Assembly: GCF_000005505.3 (NCBI RefSeq)
Contig: NC_016134.3
Coordinates: 9,468,624-9,532,623, forward strand
From: Brachypodium distachyon
Lineage: Eukaryota; Streptophyta; Magnoliopsida; Poales; Poaceae
Length of the DNA stretch: 64,000 bases
Direction: 5' to 3'
The notes under the pieces were generated by a model. That model made no database searches. It was not told the origin of the DNA and worked only from the letters and a program-made list of their open reading frames with translations. This document shows positions 43,861 through 53,165 of this stretch, piece after piece (position 1 is the stretch's first letter; each line of letters starts with the position of its first letter). A program made the translations under genes and the position numbers.

Positions 43861-44400
43861 CAGATAAGGCGAATACAAGCTCACAAGAGCATAAAAGCAA
43901 ACACTCATGTCATGTCTTAGGTTTCCAACTTCATTGTAGAAAATGAATCTGAATTAACCGGGACTCGATGAAAAATCCGAGGTTTTTATCTCACACGTAC
44001 GTGTGGTCAGAAAGAATAGAGCAGTAAAGCACGCAGGGGAAATACAGAGGCATCTAAGAAATTGCAGAGAAGAGAAAACCTAAGACAGAGAGTACCCAGC
44101 TTAATTGTCCCAGAGCTCTCGCTAGTTCGTGCTGACACTGTGGAATCTGTGTGGGCGTCGCGGGAGACGGGCAGCAGCAGCATGGAGAGACGCCTGTGGG
44201 CTTCTGTCGGCGCCGAAAGTTGGGGGTCTCGGCTGTTCTAATGGGCCTCCAAAATGGATGGGCCAAATCAGGAAGAGGGTCTGTAGGCTTCTGTACCCGC
44301 CGAAAGTTGGGGGACCGGGCTATTCTAATGGGCCTCCAATATTGATGGACCAAATCAGCAAGATGCTGCTTCTCGCGCCCGCTCCAACCTGATTTGAAAA
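43861..44400 (-). promoter_or_regulatory. NLR module copy D, likely deletion scar of an NLR
   Basis: 43861-43905 matches 12983-13027, the DNA just downstream of NLR-B. 43915-44400 matches 17830-18430, the DNA just upstream of NLR-B (GGTTTCCAACTTC, AGCACGCAGGGGAAATACAG, GAAATTGCAGAGAAGAGAAA, CCCAGAGCTC). So the two flanks of an NLR are joined here with the 4.8 kb body missing. The joint lies at CACTC, shared by both parent sites. An internal duplication (GAAAGTTGGGG..., CTAATGGGCCTCCAA at about 44217 and 44302) occurs in the promoter part. Confidence 0.7.
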
Positions 44401-44625
44401 CACAGTAAATACGCAGGAAATACACAACAAATTATATACAGAATGTATCTCATCACAGAAAAATACATATAAAGCCGCATCACATCATATCACATCATTT
44501 AAAGCATACAATTGTATATAAACCGCATCATATAAACATATAAAGAATACAAATGTATCTCACTTCACGACATTGATTACAAAGTGTCAAAATTTCATGA
44601 AAGCATATAAAAAATACAAATGAAT
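44401..44625. repeat. AT-rich imperfect tandem repeats
   Basis: Repeated ATATAAA(G/C)CCGCATCA and GAATACAAATGTATCTCA motifs between the NLR module and the Ulp1-like gene. Probably the 3' flank of that gene. No coding potential. Confidence 0.5.
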
Positions 44626-45524
44626 TTATTGTCGTGGGTGAACCCTAGACACGACTTGTTCCACGCGTTCGAAGAAGTCCCCACTAGACTTGATGACCTC
44701 ATTGTTTATGAGATGGGCGAACTTCCTTTGAATGTTATAGACAACCCATTTAGGTCGGTGTCCCATTGTCATTCGGGGCCACCAGTACTCTTTCATCGCC
44801 GCGACTGACCCCTTCCACTCAGGCTTGAACATGCTGGCATTCTCCATAAGGATGTGACAGCAGTAGTAGCCACAGAACACACTGTCGGGCGGCTGTTGCT
44901 GGCAAGGGAACCTATGGTTGTGGTGAGGCTCGGCTTTATAGCCTTTACCAGCTAGTTTTCCCTTGGTCGTCACTTTGCAGGCAGTGTTAATGAGTGATTT
45001 GATGGGTTTCCAGAACCTACCTCGAACACCCTTTTTTGGAAGCAGTGAATCGAAGTAGTACACCGCGGACCAAGGCAAACAAATGAGTATTGTCACCCAA
45101 TGGTCTCTGTTTTGAAAAGAAACAAACTTTAGTATCTAAGAGTGTATATGAAAGACTGAATTAGAAAAAACAAACGATTTCATATATATAATTGAACTTA
45201 CTCCAATTTAAGGAAGAAGAGGATGAAGTCGTCGTCCGCGTATTTTTCGAGACATGCCACCAAGTATTTAGATGCCATGGTTCTTGAGACATCCTTTTCA
45301 GGCTCAAGACCGATGTCACCGTAGTTGAACATCGCGGGGTCTAGAATGGCTACTTTTTTGACCTCCAATCACCGCAGTTCTCTTATTTGGTAGGCAGACC
45401 ACAGCCTTACGAGGTTGATATCAAGCTTTTGGCGGTTGAAGAGGTGGAACAGTTCGTTGAACTCCACACCAAAGGTGATAGGACGTTCCTCGTGCTCCGC
45501 CGGCTTCCCCATGGGAGGATCCAT
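44626..45524 (-). pseudogene. Ulp1-like C48 cysteine protease, two exons, one stop
   Basis: Exon 1 (45524-45202) starts MDPPMGKPAEHEERPITFG and reads VEFNELFHLFNRQKLD. Its donor is GGA/GTAAGT and the acceptor TTTTCAAAACAG precedes exon 2 (45106-44626). The phases agree and give LEDHWVTI at the joint. Catalytic candidates of the Ulp1/C48 fold are all present: His in DHWVT, Asp in YYFDSL, Gln in FPCQQQPP, Cys in SVFCGYYCC. A TGA at codon 52 (45369-45371) interrupts exon 1. The whole is homologous to the protease part of the CACTA gene at 58454-62712, so it is probably a captured or left-behind piece of such an element. Intact family members cleave SUMO/ubiquitin-like tags; the role in transposons is unknown. 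Confidence 0.8.
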
Positions 45525-46789
45525 GGCCTATAGGCTAGGGTTTTTGCTAGATCTCGGCGGAAGGCGGCTAGGCTATGGGAGTTTGGGAGGGCTAGGTTTT
45601 CGCGAGGGGATTTGCTTCTGCGCTTTGTCGCAACGCGCTGGCGGGTTTATGAAATGAGGATCCAACGTAATATGAAACCAGTAGAGCTTTTGCGGTTTGG
45701 TCCCTCTGGAATGGAGTAATTTCTCCCGCCCATTGGGTGCAGTGTGGTGGGGACTGGGGTGCTTGCTCGGCTGTTTCAGTGGGCTTTTTACTTGGGCCTT
45801 GTAGTGAGTTGTTCTCTCAGTACACAAGTTTTTCTGACGCTGCCTTATAGCGCGATGCCACCGTGTTTATTCATTCACAAACTCGGTGTGTCTGATCTTG
45901 CGAAATTTCGTTTCGTGTCCTTGCAGAACCATTCATACATATCTGATGAGTTTTTTCATCCGGAAGTTGGGTTTGTCCAATCTTGTTAATGTATCTCTAG
46001 AAAAACAACATGGAATTCCGCACAAGTATTGTAGCCTTTTACAATTTGGGCCTCATTATGTGATGTCTTCTTTATGTCTCTTTTTATCTCTCCCTCACGC
46101 ACAAATGACAATCTATCTGATGTATGTTGCAAACGTACCAAACTAGCTGTTCACCATTGAGATAACTCAAAGTTTTCTTAGCTCTCGTAGAAATCTTGGA
46201 AAACAATGGTGTAGACATATTTGACCGTCTGGTTTGAGCAGGTTGACAATATTGCATCCATACAATATATATAATATGTAACTTGACCCAAACTTCCTCA
46301 TTCGCTAGTACCGTAAACTCATGAAGCATTGTAAGATGGCAAAGGTATCCAAAATCAAAATTACGGTCACAACATGTCAAAAATATCGGACCTGATATTG
46401 ATTTTTGTGAACATGACCAACTGTTCACATTTACCCCATATATAAGAACAACGCAGTGGTGATGGAACGAGTACATGCACAGATCTCACCAAAAGCTTTG
46501 ACATGTGTCACAATAATGCCTTTGAATAATTGAAATCATCCACAGAACATACCAGTGAACTGAAATATTCAAATTCATGTCACAATATGGGTTTTAATAC
46601 AGCTTAAGAAAATGGCACACACGTACGTCCCATTTTGTGAAACACAAATAGTTTGAAACATGGTAGGACAGAGCTGCAAATTCATCAGTGGACCAAGGAT
46701 CTGCAAGAGCTACTATGAAACAAACGTATCTCAAATGTCAAAATACATCTGTCAAATCCGGTCAATTGCAATTCTAGCATCTGATTTTT
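45525..46789. other. Spacer, no gene recognised
   Basis: GC-richer DNA just upstream of the Ulp1-like start (45525-45830; GCTAGGGTTTTTGCTAG) may be its promoter or leader. Beyond it the sequence is AT-rich. No TE ends found. Confidence 0.35.
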
Positions 46790-47110
46790 CGGTCACAAGT
46801 TAACATTTTGTTTCCCTCCAACCTCCCAATCCTTGAGTTGATATGGTGCATTGCAACCATTACTAAATCAATCTTGTATTTGCAAGCTAGAATAGCTTCT
46901 AAATATATACTCTCTTCTTCCCTCATACCCCTATCGGTAAATCAGCTCAACCTAAATTTGCAAGTATTTATAAATAGATCCCAACAAATTACGACTTCCA
47001 AATGGCGCTGGAGTTGAGGGGCCTTTCCACAACTATATATTGTCCCTTTTTTGAGGGATATCACAACTATCAGCCTATCCGTGTGGGTGGGTACGTGTGA
47101 CTGGAGATAT
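46790..47110. repeat. Dispersed repeat, partial copy 1
   Basis: Shares TTAACATTTTGTTTCCCTCC, CAATCCTTGAGTTGATATGG-like and CAACCATTACT sequence with copies at 47170-47830 and 50130-50720. Diverged and incomplete. Confidence 0.6.
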
Positions 47111-47169
47111 CAGTTTACTAGGACAAAAATGTTGTGAGAGTCATGGGTTTGTGTTGCATAAAACAAACA

Positions 47170-47830
47170 TGTCAAGGCCTTAAAACAAAATATGCATGGA
47201 TAAAACAACTTTGGTGCCAAAGGGCAACGCAGGGAAAGATGAAAGTGAGCGACACTTATGCATGATTTCCTGATCATAGAAACATCAGACAGTGTCGTGC
47301 GGCCATCTTCAATTGCGAATCCAACCACCAGCGAATCGATTATGTCATTGACTACATGGTGTTTAATACGTTGGTTCTGACCACTTGCAAATCGAGAGTC
47401 TTCCATCTCCCGCGGACAAATTAACATTTTGTTTCCCTCCAATCCCCCAACCCTCGAGTTAATATGGTACATTGTGACCATTACTGTGAATCTGATCTAC
47501 AAAGCTACAATATTGCTTATTCATCCTCCATTCTTCCCTCATGGGTGTGTATGTGTATATCGATTCCAGGCACAATCACTGCTAGATCAACTCAGCTAGA
47601 ATATTTTGTGTATATATAGCTTCAAAACCTCCCGCTTAATGAACGGCAGGGCTCCTGCCTTTTTCCTAAAAAAAAACCTCCCGCTTAATTACTAGCGTGC
47701 AAATGGCACCAAAGTTGTGAGAGGCCTTCTCACAACTATCATCCTATATCCATGCTTGTTTGACTCCGGAGAAAAGAGAGATCAGTGTCTGACTGTGCAT
47801 GCAGTTATTTTCCTCCTAGGACAATCAATT
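47170..47830 (-). repeat. Dispersed repeat copy 2, with zf-RVT relic
   Basis: Aligns over 600 bases with 50130-50720 (GCGGCCATCT, GCGAATCCAACCACC, ATCGATTATGTCAT, ACAAATTAACATTTTG, GGCACCAAAG, GAGAGGCCTTCTCACAAC). The minus strand near 47210-47300 carries traces of CDQEI and LRCPLA, a degenerate zf-RVT signature, so the repeat likely derives from a LINE. Confidence 0.55.
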
Positions 47831-48302
47831 TTATTCTTCTTTTTTTGACGTTTTGAATGCCCTTGAGCCCTTGACGATGTGTACAGCATGGGTTGTTGTT
47901 CGATGCTCAAATCTCTCTACAGCATGTTGTTTGCGGTTGCTTTGTGCCATTGGGAGTTGTGGTTTCTTGCCTGTTGATGGTATGAGCATCTTACCATTAG
48001 TTTCCAAAACGCCATCCCCATGATGAAACCATGGATCTTTCATGAGGAAATCAAATGTATGAAGCGGCCCATTCATGACACACAGAGAGCAGAGCATTGA
48101 TTTATGGCCTCCATGCAATATAAATATGTGTGGTTACTTACCTGGCCAGTTTCATGGTTTGCTGGGTTATAGGTTGACTTTTTGCAAAAATTAGGATGCT
48201 GTGTTTGATTAAGCTTGTTCACGTATGGGAGATTGGAGGCAAACAAAATAAAGCAAACCAGTATTTGACAACTTTTTGCGGACCGCGGCAGTGTAGCTAT
48301 GT
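47831..48302. other. Spacer, no known gene
   Basis: A minus-strand frame (48118-47831; MHGGHKSMLCSLCVMNGPL) is open for 95 codons but resembles nothing I know. Otherwise AT-rich. Confidence 0.3.
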
Positions 48303-48698
48303 TTGAGTAAGTGTGAGGCCTGTCTGGGCTACGCAATATCCAAAACTGAACGTGTGACTACTCCCATGTATTCCCGTCTCCCTGCCAAAATCACCGAGTT
48401 TAACACCATCCTGCGGTCTTCCTCCCTCCCTCCGTCGAGCTTAGCAGTAGTGCAAGATCTCTTGATGTCGAGTAGTTTGAGGTTGCCGAAAGATGAGATC
48501 GAGAAGAATCGTCTGCGCCTAGAGAGGCGGAGGAAACAGGGAAGAGGTGGCGAGAAGGGGAGGCTATGCATAGAGGGTGCACGAACAGAGGCTACTCTTT
48601 GGCATCGGCTAAAGTTTTGTTATACGTATCTGGGCGAACGCAGGTGTCAAAATTTCAGATACATGTTGCATCCATCATACAAGATGTCGTTTGTGTAG
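48303..48698 (+). other. Unassigned open frame, 131 codons
   Basis: A plus-strand frame starts TTG (ATG only at 48366) and includes a basic, helical stretch LPKDEIEKNRLRLERRRKQG followed by GERRCQNFRYMLHPSYKMS. The opposite strand is C/T-rich and could equally be a 5' UTR. No domain recognised and no neighbour gives context. I would not predict a protein. Confidence 0.2.
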
Positions 48699-49043
48699 TT
48701 GAGTGATGCTGGCTCTCTCTCTGGTACTTTACAAAAGATTTATGAACTACGAACGGCGACCTATACATTGCACCGTGTTTAGCAAAAGAATTACGAGATG
48801 TGGTTGTGTGCTTTCTGTAAAAAAATAGTTGCACCATTAATAAAGCTGATGAAAATTAAGATGTTCCTTTTGTAGGGCAGGCTAATGAAAAGATGTGATT
48901 AGGAGAACAGATCCGCCCAATCACTTTCAACATGGCTCAAGCCCATACCGAAAGCCCATTTTGTTTTTGAGGGAATACCCAAAGCCCATTAACCAAGCGT
49001 TACTTCTCATCTATCCTATTTTTCCATGGCGGGACGACACTGC

Positions 49044-49372
49044 GGGGCTGTTTGGTTGGTGCTGTGAGCTTTGTGCCTGACAAAAAGCTACGCCTGAGAA
49101 CTCTCTGAGAAATTGATTCCATATGCCTGGTCAGGCATGCATGCGGATGGGCTGTTTGGTTAGAAAGTTGAGCCTGAGAAACAATTGACTGTGATTATTA
49201 AAGGCCGGAGGAGGAAGCCTCGCTCAGGCCCAGGTTTTTGGAGGCCTGAACCAACGAGCCTGGCCTGGTTCAGGGAGGTCGGCAGGAAGGCAACCTGCAA
49301 ACAAGGTTGTGGCAGCTTTCAGGATGCTTCCGGCCAGGCAGGGAACCACCAGGTCATGAACCAAAGAGGCCC
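49044..49372. mobile_element. Possible Harbinger/hAT-type MITE
   Basis: Begins GGGGCTGTTTGGTTGGTG and ends ATGAACCAAAGAGGCCC, imperfect inverted ends of the common GGGxCTGTTTGGTT type. TGC flanks both ends (49041-49043 and 49373-49375), a possible 3-base target duplication. Inside, a second GGGCTGTTTGGTTAGAAAG at about 49148 suggests a nested or duplicated end. Confidence 0.5.
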
Positions 49373-49422
49373 TGCATCTGATCGAGGCGGCTGCAGGTTA
49401 GGGACGCGGTGGCTTCATCGTG

Positions 49423-49558
49423 GCTGGCAAACAGACCGGGCTCGGTGCAGCTTGGGCCGAGCCCATCTTCTCATCAGCCCGAGCAGAGCTGAATTTTTCC
49501 AGCTCGTTTAGCAGTCGGGATTTGACCGGCCACCCCAGCCCAGTCTGTTTGCCAGCCC
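49423..49558. repeat. Short inverted repeat
   Basis: GGCTGGCAAACAGACCGGGC near 49421 pairs with GCCCAGTCTGTTTGCCAGCC near 49538. The spacer contains a second small inverted pair (GGGCTCGG/CCGAGCCC). It may be a small hairpin MITE; no target duplication was seen. Confidence 0.55.
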
Positions 49559-49989
49559 GTTTCACCAACCCGGCCCAGTCCACCACGGTGTCACAGGTGG
49601 AGAAAGAAAATACCGAAAACCGGCAATTATGTACCACCAGCCCCTTCGGTGCGATTGTTCTGTGCAATTTATTACTAATCCTACGCCAATGAGTTGGCTG
49701 GGCATAATGCCATGTAGGATTAAGATGTGGCCGGTCAAAATGGGTCAACAGGATACGTGGGCACCTCAGAGCTGTTCCGGCGTGCTTAGGACTGCCGATG
49801 ACACTTAAAGTACTTTTAAGATCCAAAATTGTATTTTCATACCATTAGGGTCTAGAAGACACCACGCCAATACCTTCAGGACATGTCGTGCATTTAACTC
49901 TTAGGAATAACACAAGTAGGCCACATCAGACGGTGGGCAAGTTTTCCTTCGAAAGTCCTCTGATTTCACCTTCTCTTTCAAAAGTCCCC

Positions 49990-50230
49990 AAAGACACAAA
50001 TCATGCAGCCTTGCTAGATGATACTCTTGTTGTTCTTCACTGAGATTTGGATCAGCTTGTCCCAGCAATATTCACCAATTGGCGAAGCGCCGGCAGCAAT
50101 ACCATGGATCTCCGGAAACCTAGCCTGGAAAGCGAGCCATACCTCTTTGGCCAAAGGGCAACGTAGGAAAATATGAACAAATGAACAACACTTCTAATTT
50201 CCTGATCACAGAAACTGCAGAGAGTATCGA
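49990..50230 (-). pseudogene. LINE zf-RVT relic
   Basis: Minus-strand reading gives LCSFCDQEIRSVVHLFIF, then after a one-base frame change RCPLAKEVWLAFQARFPEI. The pattern C-x2-C ... HLF..CPLA..VW is the zf-RVT finger of plant LINEs. It is part of dispersed repeat copy 3. Confidence 0.55.
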
Positions 50231-50720
50231 GCGGCCATCTACACCTGCGAATCCAACCACCTGCGTATCGATTATGTCATGGATTAATTACATGGTGGTT
50301 GATATTTTGAAGCTGGCCACTTGCAATTCAAGTATTCCATCTCTAGCGGACAAATTAACATTTTGTTTCCCTCCAATCCCCCAACCATCGAGTTGATATG
50401 GTACATTGTGACCATTAGTGAACATATCTGGTGTACACGCTAAAATTGCTTATACACCGTTCATTTTTCCCTAGCTGATGGGTTTGTATGTGTCTATCGA
50501 TTCGAGGCAAATTCACTGCTAGATCAACTCATCTAGATTTTGTGAATATATAGCTACAAAGCCTCTCCTACTTACTAGCTTGTTGCAAATGGCACCAAAG
50601 GTTTGAGAGGCCTTCTCACAACCAACTACCATCCTATATCCATGTGTTTGACTATAGAGACTAGAGAGATCACTCGGACTATGCATGCATTTATTTTTCC
50701 TTGAAGGACCTGTTGTAAAA
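50130..50720 (-). repeat. Dispersed repeat copy 3
   Basis: Aligns with 47170-47830 throughout (GCGGCCATCTACACCTGCG, ATCGATTATGTCATGG, ACATTTTGTTTCCCTCCAA, TACATTGTGACCATTA, GGCACCAAAGG, ATCCTATATCCATG). It borders the copia LTR on its right. Confidence 0.6.
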
Positions 50721-50825
50721 TTAAGCAATTTCGAGAATAACAAATTAATGATTAATTTCATAATATAGATCATGACGACAGTAGCAACTACCATATGCAT
50801 ATCGAATATAGTATAATCTGACGAA

Positions 50826-51075
50826 GTTGTTGACGTGACGAGGCGAGGCGAGCAGAGGAGGAGGAGGAGGAGCGTGCGTGGAGATTTCCTTTGCTCACTT
50901 GCTCAATAGGTGAGAAGCAACATCTCTTATATGTTGGTCTCACTCACTCTAAACTAGCAAGGTGTGACTATTCTCATTCCCACTCCCCTCATCCCACTTC
51001 ATGAATGGGCCTTTGAGATTTTCAGAATTTATTAAAACTTGGGCTTGGGCTGATCAGGCCCACCAAATTCTAACA
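50826..51075 (-). mobile_element. Ty1/copia 3' LTR (partial or short)
   Basis: On the minus strand the LTR starts TGTTAGAATTTGGTGGGCC at 51075, directly after the purine-rich GGTGAGAGAT tract. It contains a TATA-like CATATAAG at about 50932 and a (CTC)n-rich part. The far end could not be fixed; the last LTR-like sequence fades at about 50826. The rest of the copia element continues to the right, beyond the CACTA insertion. Confidence 0.6.
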
Positions 51076-51594
51076 ATCTCTCACCAGATCTCAAATACCC
51101 ATTTAGAGATTTACCTGTTCTCGCTACTTGTTTATATACAAGTGTTTCAGCAGAGACTGTTAAGTTGAACTTCTGCCAAGAACTTTAAGTTACATCCATC
51201 CACACTCACAATGGACTAAGCCTTGAATTGCAAGCTGGCGTGAAACAGCTTTCACTCAAAGTCAACCAGTACTGGGCTATCAGTAGTCTACCCCGCGGGT
51301 GGAGCATATGCGTCGTACTCCGTGGTCTCTTCATGAGTTATTAAAGATCACTCAAATCTCATAGACTGTGACGTTAGACAGTCGGACTCATATAGGTGTG
51401 TTCTTTCAAGAATACTCTATAGGACAGCATCTTTCGCTACGCATAGCCGCAATGAACACATTAAGACATGTCGCTAACCTGCCTTACAGTAATTTGAGAG
51501 TCACACATCTTCACATAGAGAGGGTTATAACATACTCTCCTCTGTTATACCGATAGATTCGTACTTCCACGATCCTACTTCACGGGATCTCCGA
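51076..51594 (-). other. Copia 3' untranslated region
   Basis: About 520 non-coding bases between the copia RNase H gene (now at 63353-64000) and the 3' LTR. It is split off by the CACTA inserted at 51595. No ORF. Confidence 0.55.
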
Positions 51595-51599
51595 CACTA

Positions 51600-52440
51600 C
51601 TACAGAAAACCCCATCCGTGACCCCCCTCCAGTGGCGGTTAAAACGGACCAAAAAACACACCGCCATTGAAGCCCTCTCGAGGCATCCACGAGTGCCACC
51701 AGTGGCGGTGATAACCACCGCCACTGCTGGCCCACCACCAGTGGCGATGAATATTGTCCCGAAACAAGTCACCGCCACTGGTGGTCCATCACCAGTGGCG
51801 GTGTTTGTCACCGCCACTGGAAATGGGCCATGGAAACCCTAACAACCACCAGTGGCGGTCGTAAAAAAGACCCGCCATTGGTAGACCATACGATACATGA
51901 TGGTACTACTCAGTCTCAGTGCCCTTCCCTGAACCCCTTAAGCACCGCCCGATCACTCGTTTAGAACTCAACCGGAACGGGGAACACACTGAGCACTGAA
52001 TAGTAACCACCGGTAGGTGGGGCGGCGGAATCCCTTTTATGCTGGTCAGAACTCCTGTAAACTAGCGAGGTGGGACTAAAGAGGGGAAACTGGTGGGAGA
52101 GCACCAATGGCGGGCCTAATGTTACCCGCCACTGGTAGACCACCCGATACATGATGGTACTACTCAGTCTCAGTGCCCTTCCTTGAACCCTCTTAAGCAC
52201 CGCCCAATCACTCGTTTAGAACTCAACCGGAACGGGGAACGGGGAACGCACTGAGTACTGAGTAGTAACCACCGGTAGGTGGGGCGGCGGAATCCCTTTT
52301 ATGCGGGTCGGAACTCCTGTAAACTAGCGAGGTGGGACTAAAGAGGGGAAACTGGTGGGAGAGCACCAGTGGCGGGCCTAATGTTACTCGCCACTGGTGA
52401 AGCCTTCAGTGGCGGTTTATCCGTACACCCGCCACTGGTG
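51600..52440. repeat. CACTA 5' subterminal repeat array with 254-bp duplication
   Basis: Many copies of the 10-base motif AGTGGCGGTG and its complement in alternating orientation, spaced 20-40 bases apart. These are the expected TNPA-binding type sites. From 51884 a 254-base segment is tandemly duplicated (GATACATGATGGTACTACTC at 51892 and 52146). Confidence 0.85.
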
Positions 52441-52447
52441 ACCTTCC

Positions 52448-52456
52448 TATATATAA
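52448..52456 (+). promoter_or_regulatory. TATA box, TNP2 gene
   Basis: TATATATAA immediately follows the last repeat of the 5' array (GCCACTGGTGACC). A leader with GCGCGTCTGTCTTGGACC follows. The same arrangement and near-identical leader words (GCGCGTCTTTCTCACAGACC, AAGCCCTGCC) occur before the second gene at 58298, so both promoters share an origin. Confidence 0.6.
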
Positions 52457-53165
52457 GCACTGTGCGAGCCCAAAGCTGTTCGAGCTCGCGCGTCTGTCTT
52501 GGACCAGCTGCGGCTCTGCTCCTCACCGGCGGCAAAGCCCTGCCAAAATTGATGGCGGCGGCCGGAAGGTAGCTCTTCCCCCTTCTCCTCCCTCTTCCTC
52601 TCCCTTCTTCCTCCTCCTATTCTTCTCCAATTTTGCAAAATTGCCATTAATGGTGCCTTGGCCGCCGGCAGGAAATCCGGCCCCGATATCTCTCCGGCGG
52701 CTCTCCCGGGCTGCCCCCGCTGTCTCTGGAGCTCCCCCTCACCCTAGTGAGGGCCCTCCCTCCCGGATCCCTCTCTCTCTCGCTTTAATTTTGCTCCGAT
52801 GATCTCCCTCTCTCTCTAGCTCTCTCTCTCTAGCTCTCTCTCTCTGCAGCTCTCTCTATAGCTGCTTATGGGGGAGCTTAGCCCCTGGGGATTAGCCCTA
52901 GGGTTAAGCTTAACCTCGGGACCGGTGTACATGAATGTTAAGCATATTAAATATGTGTTGACACCAGCCTTCGTGCCGTGTATTTCTTATGTGATGTGAT
53001 ACCGGCCGTCGTGCCGGTGTGGGTGGGGGTAATTTGTTTTTGATGCAGGCATCGAATTTCGTAGTGCAAAATGCTATTTTTTTTAGCAAAGGTCATGCCG
53101 AAATTGTCCATTTTTGTCGATCAAGCTGATTTGTTTATTTAAAAAAAAAATTGTGTTGTAGCTCG

